A stretch of 9,783 nucleotides of DNA from Thermoanaerobaculaceae bacterium (GCA_022865555.1 JALHTD010000400.1:1-9783), one strand, 5' to 3'; numbered from the stretch's first letter, positions 1-7,543 are shown. The notes: a model not told the origin generated them from the sequence alone. Program-made: numbers and translations.

Positions 1-1344
1 CTCCGGGTGCTGATCGGGCAGCACCACAGCCGAGTGGGAGTAGGGGACGTACGGGTTCACCAGCAGGCCCGCGGCGTGGTTCGCAACCGAGGCGGCCAGG
101 GTGACCGCCCCCGCCGCCCAAACCAGGCGTCGCCAACGCGGGGCGAGGGTTCGAGCGGCGCGCAGGCCCAGCGCCAGCAGCAGGCCCCAGAAGACAAGAG
201 CGTCCGAGGTGTAGCGCGGGCCGTAGGTCCATCCCCCGGCCCACTCTTTCCAGGCCGCGGTCCCGGCGAAGTTGAGCACGATGATGACCAGGGCCGGCCC
301 GACGAGCGGGCGAAACGCCTCATCCCCAAGGCCCGATCCCGGTTGCTCCGCCAGCGTGGGGCGGCCGGCGCGGAGTGCGAGCGGCAGCAGCGCCACCGCG
401 AGCGCGAACACCGGGGAGAAGACGAAGAACCCCCTCCCCGGGGAGAACAGGGCGCCGGAGAGCGAGGCAACGGGCGTGAGGGCGAAGACCTGCCCCTGTG
501 CGGTGCCGAACCGGGCGACGCCGATGATGGTCTGCCCGAACCTGAAAGGGCTCCCGAACTCCCACCAGTTGTAGGCGCCGAGCGCCAGAAGCCAAGGCGC
601 CAGCGCGGCAAAGAAAGCGGCCGAGCGCCGCCCTCCGTACCTGACGGCGGCCCACGCCAGCGGGATGGCGAACAGGATGCCTGAAGGACGGGCGGCCATC
701 CCCCAGCCCACCGCGAAACCGGCAGCGGCGAGCTTCCAGACGTCGCGCCGGGGGACGGTACCGGCCAGAAGCCACACCGCCACCGCGCACAGGAGGATCA
801 GCAGCGAGTGCTGCCAGACCTCCCTGGAGAGGATCGAGAACAGCGAGGAGCCAAAGGCGAAGGCGGCCGTGGAGAACCACGCCACCCAGGGGTCGCGGAG
901 CTTTCGCATCGTGGCCAGGAAAAACGCCACGGCGAGCGCGCCCCAAGTCGCGGCGAAGAGCTGGTTGAAGCGATCCGACAGCACGACCTCGGGCGGCAGC
1001 CCGAAAGCGTGCGCGACCGCATAGGCCGGCACGAGCGCAAGCGCCACGCCAAACCCGGTGCCGGCGACGAGCCTGCCGTCCGGGGTCTCGAGGACCGTGC
1101 AGCGGTGCTGGAGGATCGGCGACGCGAGGTAGGGCCGCAGGGTGTCGAGGTCCCCACGGTGGCCGGTGGCGAGAGAGTAGGCCGTGAGCTCGGAGCCGTA
1201 GTTGTCGTCGGAGGCCCGCTCGCACGGAACCGCCAGGTAGACTGCCAGGACCGCCGCGAAGACGAGGAGAGGGGCAAACAAGGCGGCTCGGGGCGCAGGA
1301 TCTCCTGTCGCGAGCGGGGGGGTCCCGGGGGATCGCTGCTCCAT
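1..1344 (-). CDS. Polytopic membrane protein, GT-C glycosyltransferase-like (3' end beyond window)
   Basis: The frame is open from an ATG at 1344 to the left edge (448 codons, no stop), so the C-terminus is missing. After a short polar N-terminus come many hydrophobic segments, for example residues about 21-40, 97-114, 131-145, 155-172, 179-195, 205-233, 242-258, 304-325, 348-361 and 383-395, so this is an inner-membrane protein. Just after the first segment is an acidic patch (CERASDDNYG, 41-50), where GT-C enzymes carry their catalytic acidic motif. Later motifs are EVWQHSLLILL (175-185), ARPSG (218-222) and GGWTYGPRYTSDAL (370-383). From memory, the last resembles a (W)GGW-x-(F/Y)GPRY-x-x-DALPF motif of large lipid-linked-sugar transferase-like membrane proteins. 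That role is inference; substrate unknown. No strong ribosome binding site precedes the ATG. The gene follows the PilZ gene on the same strand after 61 nt, so they may be co-transcribed. Confidence 0.72.
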   Translation of the reverse strand, partial: MEQRSPGTPPLATGDPAPRAALFAPLLVFAAVLAVYLAVPCERASDDNYGSELTAYSLATGHRGDLDTLRPYLASPILQHRCTVLETPDGRLVAGTGFGVALALVPAYAVAHAFGLPPEVVLSDRFNQLFAATWGALAVAFFLATMRKLRDPWVAWFSTAAFAFGSSLFSILSREVWQHSLLILLCAVAVWLLAGTVPRRDVWKLAAAGFAVGWGMAARPSGILFAIPLAWAAVRYGGRRSAAFFAALAPWLLALGAYNWWEFGSPFRFGQTIIGVARFGTAQGQVFALTPVASLSGALFSPGRGFFVFSPVFALAVALLPLALRAGRPTLAEQPGSGLGDEAFRPLVGPALVIIVLNFAGTAAWKEWAGGWTYGPRYTSDALVFWGLLLALGLRAARTLAPRWRRLVWAAGAVTLAASVANHAAGLLVNPYVPYSHSAVVLPDQHPE

Positions 1345-1405
1345 TGCCCGGCCAGCAGTCTAACACGCGGTGTTGGCTTGGGATACGACCGAAAGGAAGT
1401 CCCGC

Positions 1406-2149
1406 CTACTCGCGTGGCGAGAGCTGTACCTGCGCCTCGGCGGGGTCGGGTGCGCTCAGGAGCCTGTGGAGGAGAGTCTCGAAGCGCCCCTTGTCCTCGC
1501 CCACGAACGACGCGAACTGCACCGCAAAACCCTCTACCGGCTCCCAATCGGCCGTGGTGTGCCGCACGACCACCGCGTACCCGCGTACCGGCGAGCTGTC
1601 CCCGGGGAGCGCCAGCTCGAAACCGAGTTGGGTGCCGATCCGGTAGGTGCGGTCCGTCCTGACCAGCATGCCGGTGGTGGAGATGTTCTCGCTCAGGCAG
1701 GTGACGTGGTTGGAGCTCGGGGAGAGGGCCACGGCGAGTTGCAGCTTTCGCCGCAGGGCAACGCGGGGCGGCACCTCGAGCAACCGCAGGATGACGTGGG
1801 GCAGCCGAGCGAGGAACTCGTCCACGGTCAGCACTCTGTTTGCACCCCGACCCACGAAGCGCTGGGTCTCCTCGAGTGCGTCCCGGCCCACCAGCAGGAT
1901 GAGCCCCGCGGAGCGGCAGGGGGACTCGTCTCTGCGCACGGCGTCGAGGAAAGCCTGCATGGGCATGTCGGGGAGCGGATAACCGGCCAGGATCGCGTCG
2001 AAGGAAAGGAGCGAGATGGTCTCCAGACCGTTCGTGGCGGTTGCCTCGTGCTCGGCGTGGAACTGGTTGGCCCGGAGGACCCTGGCGACGCTCTCGAAGA
2101 CCTCGGACTGCAAGGCCACGGCCAGCGTGTTGCGCTGCGCCCCGTACAT
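1406..2149 (-). CDS. Degenerate receiver domain fused to PilZ (c-di-GMP binding) domain
   Basis: This 247-aa soluble protein has two parts. Residues about 7-125 follow a response-regulator receiver pattern, best seen at FDAILAGYPLPDM (50-62). The usual phosphoacceptor Asp position is Gly56, and the usual Lys-Pro near residue 108 reads TVDEF, so phosphorylation is unlikely. Residues about 127-232 form a PilZ domain: R129-x-x-x-R133, then N155-I-S-T-T-G160, the two motifs that grip cyclic-di-GMP. The combination suggests a c-di-GMP effector whose N-terminal half works through protein contacts. A frame extending to 2206 exists, but I chose the ATG at 2149 because GGGGGAG sits 10 nt upstream (2160-2166) and the extension has no receiver sequence. 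The gene is divergent from the STAS gene, with a 101-bp gap. Output (motility, exopolysaccharide or other) cannot be read from the sequence. Confidence 0.85.
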   Translation of the reverse strand: MYGAQRNTLAVALQSEVFESVARVLRANQFHAEHEATATNGLETISLLSFDAILAGYPLPDMPMQAFLDAVRRDESPCRSAGLILLVGRDALEETQRFVGRGANRVLTVDEFLARLPHVILRLLEVPPRVALRRKLQLAVALSPSSNHVTCLSENISTTGMLVRTDRTYRIGTQLGFELALPGDSSPVRGYAVVVRHTTADWEPVEGFAVQFASFVGEDKGRFETLLHRLLSAPDPAEAQVQLSPRE

Positions 2150-2181
2150 TCGCCGCTCGCTCCCCCTTTGCTCCCGCGTCA

Positions 2182-2187
2182 AGTATA
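2182..2187 (-). promoter_or_regulatory. Candidate -10 box for the PilZ gene
   Basis: On the minus strand the hexamer TATACT matches the sigma-70 -10 consensus at five of six positions. It would start a transcript near 2175, giving a leader of about 25 nt that contains the GGGGGAG ribosome binding site. No good -35 is present at the right distance, so this is weak evidence, supported mainly by its position in the divergent gap. Confidence 0.35.
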
Positions 2188-2238
2188 GCCCAGTGACCGG
2201 CGCCACCGGGGGCGGCTCGCGCGGCCGGAGAAAGGGGC

Positions 2239-2244
2239 TAGAAT
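2239..2244 (+). promoter_or_regulatory. Candidate -10 box just before the STAS ATG (possible leaderless start)
   Basis: TAGAAT matches the -10 consensus at five of six positions and is separated from the ATG at 2251 by only six bases (CCCCGC). Transcription would then begin at or next to the start codon, giving a leaderless mRNA. No -35 consensus is seen 16-18 bp upstream. The alternative is ordinary initiation from AAAGGGG (2231-2237), 13 nt before the ATG, with transcription from further upstream. Confidence 0.4.
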
Positions 2245-2250
2245 CCCCGC

Positions 2251-2595
2251 ATGCATGCCGACGTTCGCCACAGCGACGACGTGGTGATTGTGGACCTCCG
2301 GGGCGACCTGGTGGCGGAGGACGGTGACGACTTGTTCCGCGAGATCGTCGACGAGCTGGTTGCAGAGGGCTGGAGGAAGATCCTGCTCAACCTCGCCATG
2401 ATCAAGCGGATGGACAGCGCCGGCGTGGGCGAGTTGGTCGCCAGCTGGAAGCTCGCCAACGAGTTCGGCGCCTCGATAAAGCTGCTGCGCCCCGGGGACC
2501 GCATCAAGCACACGCTGCACCTGAGCCAGATCCTGCCCCTGCTGGAGGTCTTCGAGGACGAGACGCAGGCGGTGGCCAGCTTCGCCACGGCGTAG
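2251..2595 (+). CDS. Stand-alone STAS-domain protein, anti-sigma factor antagonist (SpoIIAA/RsbV-like)
   Basis: The 114-aa protein is a single STAS domain. It starts with the beta-strand pattern VVIVDLRGDL (11-20), then a helix, then RKILLNLAMIKRMDSAGVGELV (about 42-63). Ser56 in DSAGVG is the position phosphorylated by the cognate anti-sigma kinase in SpoIIAA/RsbV proteins. In that family the unphosphorylated form binds the kinase and frees a sigma factor. The length is normal for a lone domain. No anti-sigma kinase, PP2C phosphatase or sigma factor lies in the window, so its partners are elsewhere. It is the only confident plus-strand gene here and is divergent from the PilZ gene. The first ATG at 2251 begins directly before the fold and is the chosen start. 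Confidence 0.88.
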   Translation: MHADVRHSDDVVIVDLRGDLVAEDGDDLFREIVDELVAEGWRKILLNLAMIKRMDSAGVGELVASWKLANEFGASIKLLRPGDRIKHTLHLSQILPLLEVFEDETQAVASFATA

Positions 2596-2610
2596 GCGTT
2601 CGCCGCTCAT

Positions 2611-2668
2611 CGCGCTCTCGGTTTTGGGCGACCCTTCGCCTTCGCTGTGCTCGGGCTCAGGGTGCCCT
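2611..2668. repeat. Possible dispersed intergenic repeat, degenerate
   Basis: The convergent gap between the STAS gene and sufT carries a purine-rich strand. Read on the minus strand, it runs from CCTGAGCCCGAGC through AGCGAAGGCGAAGGG to TCGCCC, with a small internal inverted repeat (GGCGA/TCGCC). From memory this resembles the CCTGAGCGAAG-x-CGAAGGG type of repeat scattered between genes in many GC-rich genomes. Only one copy is in the window, so repeat status is inference. Confidence 0.3.
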
Positions 2669-2690
2669 CGGCTCGCCCGGCGGCGAGCCG
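2669..2690. terminator. Perfect 9-bp stem-loop after sufT; possible bidirectional terminator
   Basis: CGGCTCGCC (2669-2677) and GGCGAGCCG (2682-2690) are exact reverse complements around a four-base CGGC loop. The hairpin starts 3 nt beyond the sufT stop and lies between convergent genes, so it could end or stabilise transcripts from both sides. There is no T-run on either side, so it is not a classical intrinsic terminator. Confidence 0.5.
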
Positions 2691-2693
2691 ATG

Positions 2694-3011
2694 TCAGTCC
2701 CAGATTCCCAGCTCGGCCCTGACCTCTTCCGAGGCCTCCTTGCGGGGATCCCAGGGTGGGTTCCACTGGAGGTCCACCTCGGCCTCGTGCACGCCCGGGA
2801 GTGCCCGCAGTGCTTCGTTCACCGCCTCGACGATCATCGGGCCCTCGGGGCAGAACGGGGTGGTAAGCGTCATCGTGACCCTTACCTTGGTGGCGTCCGG
2901 TGAGACCTCGATCGCCCGGATGAGCCCGAGGTCGACGATCGAGATGAAGATCTCGGGGTCCTGAATTGGCCTGAGCGCCTCGCGCACCGCTTCCACGGTC
3001 AACGAGCTCAC
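2694..3011 (-). CDS. sufT: SufT-like MIP18/DUF59 Fe-S maturation protein
   Basis: This 105-aa protein is one DUF59/MIP18 domain. It shows DPEIFISIVDLGLI (18-31), the conserved TLTTPFCPEGPMI stretch (48-60) with the invariant-type Cys54, and WNPPWDP (83-89) near the C-terminus. Members encoded at the end of SUF operons (SufT) assist Fe-S protein maturation, probably at cluster transfer. The GTG start at 3011 overlaps the sufU stop in a GTGA tetranucleotide (3008-3011), which implies translational coupling. A longer in-frame extension to 3113 lies wholly inside sufU and is Arg/His-rich, so I rejected it. It is the last gene of the operon, followed at once by a hairpin. The family assignment is strong; the exact client proteins are unknown. 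Confidence 0.9.
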   Translation of the reverse strand: MSSLTVEAVREALRPIQDPEIFISIVDLGLIRAIEVSPDATKVRVTMTLTTPFCPEGPMIVEAVNEALRALPGVHEAEVDLQWNPPWDPRKEASEEVRAELGIWD

Positions 3012-3502
3012 GGTTTCGCCTCCTCGATCTCGGTGGTGGTGGTCGTCTCGGTGGCCCCGTCTCGCCAAGCCCGCAGAGCGTCCGCGAGGGTGACCCAGGG
3101 GAGCAGCGCGCACTTGACGCGCACGGGGAACTTCTTCACGCCTTCGAGCGCCTCGAGGTCGCCGAGATCCACATCGGGCGGTGCGGACTTCCCGTGCATG
3201 ACGCTCCGAAAAGCCTCCGCGAACGTCCCCGCTTCCGCCTCGCTGCGACCCGGGATCAACTCGGCCATCATCGACCCCGAAGCCGTGCAGATCGCACAGC
3301 CGCGCCCCTGCACCTCGACGCCCGTGATGCGGTCACCGTCGAGCGACAGGTGGAGATGCACCTCGTCGCCGCACACCGGGTTGAAACCGTGGGCGCGAGC
3401 GTCCACCCGGGAAAGCGGTGCCCGCCCCCGGGGGCGGCGATGATGGTCCAGGACCACCTCTCGGTAGAGCTCGTCCAGGGCGACCTCGGGGCGATCGACC
3501 AT
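3008..3502 (-). CDS. sufU: SufU, zinc-dependent sulfur acceptor of SufS
   Basis: The 164-aa protein is an IscU/SufU-fold protein that receives persulfide sulfur from SufS. The N-terminal LDELYREVVLDHHRRPRG (9-26) is typical. Expected metal ligands are Cys44-Gly-Asp46 in NPVCGDE, Cys69 in GRGCAIC and Cys131 in VKCALLPW. The long segment between Cys69 and Cys131 marks the SufU rather than the IscU branch, where the protein is a sulfur acceptor and not a scaffold. Cys72 is an additional cysteine where I would expect Ser. The tail (148-164) is Thr/Glu-rich with a run of five Thr and looks disordered. I chose the ATG at 3502 because GGTGAGG (3508-3514) precedes it by 5 nt; the upstream in-frame ATG at 3523 has no ribosome binding site. 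sufT overlaps its stop. Confidence 0.92.
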   Translation of the reverse strand: MVDRPEVALDELYREVVLDHHRRPRGRAPLSRVDARAHGFNPVCGDEVHLHLSLDGDRITGVEVQGRGCAICTASGSMMAELIPGRSEAEAGTFAEAFRSVMHGKSAPPDVDLGDLEALEGVKKFPVRVKCALLPWVTLADALRAWRDGATETTTTTEIEEAKP

Positions 3503-3527
3503 GCGTGCCTCACCGCCTCGCATGTGA

Positions 3528-3552
3528 CTTGTGGCCTGGGGCTTGTGGCCTG
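3528..3552. repeat. 11-bp direct repeat in the sufS-sufU gap
   Basis: CTTGTGGCCTG occurs at 3528-3538 and again at 3542-3552, a 14-bp period. It lies in the only non-overlapping junction of the operon (3503-3596), just upstream of the sufU start as transcribed. Function is unknown; it may be a decayed tandem repeat. Confidence 0.6.
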
Positions 3553-3596
3553 CGGACAGACGCCTGCCTCGTCACGCCACCCTCAAGCCCCGAGCC

Positions 3597-4859
3597 TCAA
3601 CTCTCGAGCCCAAAGTACTTCCGGGCTGCCACGAGCCCATCCACCAGCGCATCCACGTCATCGCGGTCATTGTAGACGGCAAGGGAAGCCCGGGCCGTGG
3701 CCGGGACATCGAGCCGGCGCATCAGCGGCTGGGCGCAGTGGTGACCGGCGCGGATCGCGATGCCGCGACCATCCAGCACCTGAGCGAGGTCGTGAGGGTG
3801 GATCTCGGGGTCCACGAAAGAGACCAGGCCGCCGCGCCTGGCGGGATCGAGCGGCCCGTGCAGCTCGAGCCATTCCAGCGAGCGCAGGCGCTCGAGGGCG
3901 TACCCGACGAGGTCGCGCTCGTGGGCCCGCACCGCGTCCATGCCCAGCTCCTCCAGCATGTCGAGTGCGGCCGGGAACGCCGCCGCGTCGGCGATGTTGG
4001 GGGTGCCGGCCTCGAACTTGTGGGGGATCTCGTTCCAGGTGGCCCGGTCGAGGTGGACGGCCCGGATCATCTCGCCTCCGCCGCTGATCGGTTCCATCCG
4101 ATCCAGCAGCTCCGGCTTCGCGACCAGGAAACCGATGCCCGTGGGCCCGTATGCCTTGTGGGCGGAGAACGCCAGGAAATCCACACCCAGAGCCTGGAAG
4201 TCCACCGGCATGTGGGGCACGGACTGTGCCCCGTCGACCACCATGACCGCGCCCACGCGGTGGGCGGCCTCCGCTATCTCCGCGATCGGGTTGATGGTCC
4301 CGAGCACGTTCGACATCGCGGTGAGCGCCACGATCTGGGTGCGACGCGAGAGCATCCTGGGCAGCGCCGCCATGTCCAGCTCGCCCGAGTCGGTGATCGG
4401 GAGGTGGCGGAGCACGACACCACGCTCGCGTGCGAGCAGGATCCAGGGGACCAGGTTCGAGTGGTGCTCCATCTCGGAGAGCAGCACCTCGTCCCCCGCA
4501 GTGAGGGTCGCACCCCACGAGCGCGCCACCAGGTTGAGAGCATCGGTGGCGTTGCGGGCGATGATCACTCCACGTTCGTCGGGAGCGTTCACGAAGCGGG
4601 CCACTCGGGACCGGCACGCCTCATAGGCCGCGGTCGCCTCCTCCGCCAGCGTGTGCACGCCCCGGTGCACGTTGGCGTTGGAGTTGGCGTAGTAGTGCTG
4701 GAGTGCAGCCAGAACCGTCTCCGGCTTCTGCGTGGTGGCGGCGTTGTCCAGGTAGACCAGCCGGTGCCCGTGCACCTGCCGCTGCAGGATGGGGAAACGC
4801 GCCCGCAGTGCGCTGGGGTCGAGCGTCGTGCGAGGGGGGGCGGTCGCAGTCATCGTCAC
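3597..4859 (-). CDS. sufS: SufS, group II cysteine desulfurase
   Basis: This 420-aa PLP enzyme converts L-cysteine to alanine and leaves a persulfide on its active cysteine for SufU. Visible landmarks are VYLDNAATTQKP (35-46), the PLP-stacking histidine region SEMEHHSNLVPW (128-139), Asp209 in VVDGAQSVPH, the Schiff-base Lys235 in FSAHKAYGPTG, and the catalytic Cys375 in RAGHHCAQPLMRR. The short loop around that cysteine is the SufS (group II) form, unlike the long loop of IscS/NifS. Length matches the family. The GTG start at 4859 overlaps the sufD stop as GTGA (4856-4859). The ATG two codons later (4853) is an alternative; neither has a clear ribosome binding site, consistent with coupling to sufD. 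A 94-nt gap separates it from sufU. Confidence 0.96.
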   Translation of the reverse strand: MTMTATAPPRTTLDPSALRARFPILQRQVHGHRLVYLDNAATTQKPETVLAALQHYYANSNANVHRGVHTLAEEATAAYEACRSRVARFVNAPDERGVIIARNATDALNLVARSWGATLTAGDEVLLSEMEHHSNLVPWILLARERGVVLRHLPITDSGELDMAALPRMLSRRTQIVALTAMSNVLGTINPIAEIAEAAHRVGAVMVVDGAQSVPHMPVDFQALGVDFLAFSAHKAYGPTGIGFLVAKPELLDRMEPISGGGEMIRAVHLDRATWNEIPHKFEAGTPNIADAAAFPAALDMLEELGMDAVRAHERDLVGYALERLRSLEWLELHGPLDPARRGGLVSFVDPEIHPHDLAQVLDGRGIAIRAGHHCAQPLMRRLDVPATARASLAVYNDRDDVDALVDGLVAARKYFGLES

Positions 4860-6133
4860 TCAGTGTGCAGCCGCGCGGCCACCAGCGCCTCGATGCGCTC
4901 CCGGGTGGTCTGCGGCAAGCGCGCGAGGGTCTGGTCGAGAAAGCCGTACACGATCACACGCATCGCCTGGAGGTTCGCCAGGCCCCGACTTTGGAGGTAG
5001 AAAAGCTGCTCCGGGTCGATGGGGGCCACGGTGGCACCGTGCGAGCAGCGCACGTCGTCGGTGAGGATCTCGAGCTCGGGGATCGATTCGGCCCGCGCGT
5101 CGTGGGAGAGCAACAGGTTGCGGTTCTCCTGGTACGCCTCGCTTCCGCCCGCCTGGCGGGCGATCCGGATCATCCCGGTGTAGGTCGAGCGGGCCGCGTG
5201 CGTGAGCGCGACCTTGAAGTCGAGGTTGGAGGACGTCTTCCGTGCCTCGTGGATGTGCTCGGTGTGGTGGTCGAAGTGCTGCTGGTCGCCACCCATGGCC
5301 ACGCCGGCAGTCTCCACCTCGGCACCCTCGCCGGCGAGATATGCGCCGACGTCGGCCTTGAAGGTGCTGCCGCCGAACGAGGCCAACGACAGGTGGAAGC
5401 GGGCCCCTGCGGCGACGCGCGCCCGGGCGGTGAGATGCCCCACAATGCCGGGGTCCCAGCGCTGCACGAGGCCGTAGCGGACGTTGGCATCGCGGGCCAC
5501 GAGGATCTCGGTGACGCCCAGAACCTTGCCAACGGAGCGGTCACCCCCGACGTGGCCCTCGATGATCTCGAACGAGCTGCCCTCGCCGGCCACGACGAGG
5601 ACGCGCGGCAGCGTGAGAGGACCGGCCACCACGCGCAGCCGGATGGGGTGTTCGAGCGCGACTCCGGCCGGCACGCGCACCAGCACACCCCCGCGCCAGG
5701 CCGCGGTGTTGATGTCCTCGACGAAGCCGTGACCCGGTGGCACCGCCTGGCCCAGCATCTCGGCCGCCTTGGCGTGGTGGAGGTCCTCGACCGCCACGCC
5801 CGCCTTGCGCGCCTGGGCATCCATCTCCACGACGCGCAACGCCCCTCCGGCCAGCAGACCGGCCACCGAAAGCGGCTCCTCGAGGCGCCACGTGGGGCCC
5901 ACGTCGGTGGGCGTCAGGTCGGTCGGGTCGGTGTCCGGGAGGAAGCGGGTCGGGTCGGTGTAGCGCCACAGGTGCCGTGCCCGGTCGGGGAGGAGGAGCG
6001 GCGTCAGCAGCTCACGGGCCTGGTTGCGCAGCGCGAGCAGCGCGCGGTCCTCGCCCGCTACGCTCGAGAGCTCCGCCACGTGCTCGAGCGCGAGCATCGG
6101 GAGAGTCGCCCCGGTAGCGGCGCGGCTAGCCAA
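4856..6133 (-). CDS. sufD: SufD, scaffold subunit of the SufBC2D complex
   Basis: The 425-aa protein pairs with SufB and two SufC ATPases to form the cluster assembly scaffold. The N-terminal helical part includes RHLWRYTDP (53-61). The middle is the SufB/D beta-helix core, with the His-rich segment HFDHHTEHIHEARKTSS (286-302). The conserved C-terminal part contains NRNLLLSHDARAESIPELEI (338-357), Cys363-Ser-His365 in the RCSHGAT segment, and DPEQLFYLQSRG (373-384). In E. coli a Cys/His pair in this part of SufD faces SufB at the cluster site; equating C363/H365 with it is inference. The start is a TTG at 6133 with a strong GGAGG (6140-6144) 6 nt upstream, all inside the end of sufB (8-nt overlap). 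The ATG at 6097 is the alternative but has a poor ribosome binding site. Confidence 0.94.
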   Translation of the reverse strand: MASRAATGATLPMLALEHVAELSSVAGEDRALLALRNQARELLTPLLLPDRARHLWRYTDPTRFLPDTDPTDLTPTDVGPTWRLEEPLSVAGLLAGGALRVVEMDAQARKAGVAVEDLHHAKAAEMLGQAVPPGHGFVEDINTAAWRGGVLVRVPAGVALEHPIRLRVVAGPLTLPRVLVVAGEGSSFEIIEGHVGGDRSVGKVLGVTEILVARDANVRYGLVQRWDPGIVGHLTARARVAAGARFHLSLASFGGSTFKADVGAYLAGEGAEVETAGVAMGGDQQHFDHHTEHIHEARKTSSNLDFKVALTHAARSTYTGMIRIARQAGGSEAYQENRNLLLSHDARAESIPELEILTDDVRCSHGATVAPIDPEQLFYLQSRGLANLQAMRVIVYGFLDQTLARLPQTTRERIEALVAARLHTE

Positions 6134-7543
6134 CGGAGCCCTCCATCTCGAGCTCGATGAGCCGGTTCAGCTCCACCGCGTACTCCATCGGGAGCTCCTT
6201 CACGAACGGCTCGATGAAGCCGTTGACGATCATCAGACGTGCCTGGTCGTCGGTCAGGCCGCGGGAGCGCAGGTAGAAGAGCTGCTCGTCGCCCAGCTTG
6301 GAGATGCGGGCCTCATGCTCGACACGAACCTGATCCTCCGCGATCTCCATGGTCGGGTAGGTGTCGGTGCGAGCCGCTTCCCCGATGAGCAGGGCATCGC
6401 ACTGCACCGAAGTCTTGCAGCCGGTTGCGCCCTTGCGCACCTTGACGAGGCCGCGGTAGGTGGCGCGGCCGGTGCCCTTGGAGATCGACTTGGAGGTGAT
6501 CTTCGAGGTGGTGTTCGGTGCGAGGTGGACCGCTTTGGCGCCCGCGTCCTGGTGTTGGCCGGGCCCCGCAAACGCGATGGAGAGCACCTCGCCATGGGCA
6601 CGCTCCCCCTTGAGGAAGATCGCCGGGTATTTCATCGTGAGCTTGGAGCCAAGGTTGCCGTCCACCCACTCGACCACCGCGTCCTCCCAGGCCACCGCAC
6701 GCTTGGTCACCAGGTTGTAGATGTTGTTGGACCAGTTCTGGATCGTCGTGTAGCGGATGCGGGCGCCCCTCTTGGCGATCAGCTCGACGACGGCGGAGTG
6801 CAGCGAGTTGCTCGAGTAGACCGGTGCCGTGCAGCCCTCGATGTAGTGCACCTTGGAGCCCTCGTCGGCGATGATCAGGGTGCGCTCGAATTGGCCCATG
6901 CGCTCCGCGTTGATCCTGAAGTAGGCCTGGAGCGGGATCGTGACCTCGATGTTCTTCGGCACGTAGATGAACGAGCCGCCCGACCACACCGCGCTGTTCA
7001 ACGCCGAGAACTTGTTGTCGGCGGCCGGGATCACGGTGGCGAAGTACTCCCGGACGAACGCCTCGTGCTCGCGAAGCCCCGAATCCATGTCGAGGAAGAT
7101 CACACCCTGCTTGGTGAGCTCCTCCTTCACCGAGTGGTAGACCACCTCGGACTCGTACTGGGCCGACACCCCGGAAAGGAACTTGCGCTCCGCCTCCGGG
7201 ATGCCGAGGCGGTCGAAGGTGCGCTTGATGTTCTCGGGGACCTCGTCCCAGGTTTCGCCCTGCTTCTCGGTGGCGCGCACGAAGTAGGTGATCTCGTCGA
7301 AGTTGATCTCCGAGAGCATCTGGGTGTCGCCCCACGTCGGCATCGGCTTCGCGAGGAATATGTCGAGCGCCTTGTGACGGAACTCGCGCATCCACTCCGG
7401 CTCTTTCTTCAGGCGCGAGATCGCCTCCACCACCTCGTGAGAGAGGCCCTTGGGCGAGCGGAGGAAGTACTCTTCCGGGTCATGAAACCCGTACCGTTGA
7501 GCATAGTCGGTCCCAATGTCCGCGACCTTGCGTGGCGATGCCA

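Noticed and set aside
1362..1374. AACAC-GCG-GTGTT inverted repeat upstream of the membrane protein gene
   Set aside because: The arms are only 5 bp, there is no promoter of quality next to it, and such short palindromes are expected by chance.
320..1547. Minus-strand frames of 348 codons (320-1366) and 249 codons (798-1547)
   Set aside because: They are Arg/Pro/Ser-rich readings in the wrong frames. The third minus-strand frame from 1344 gives a clear membrane protein across the same DNA.
3531..6160. Plus-strand open frames of 489 codons (3531-5000) and 485 codons (4703-6160)
   Set aside because: Both lie antisense to sufS and sufD, overlap each other, and show only shadow composition.
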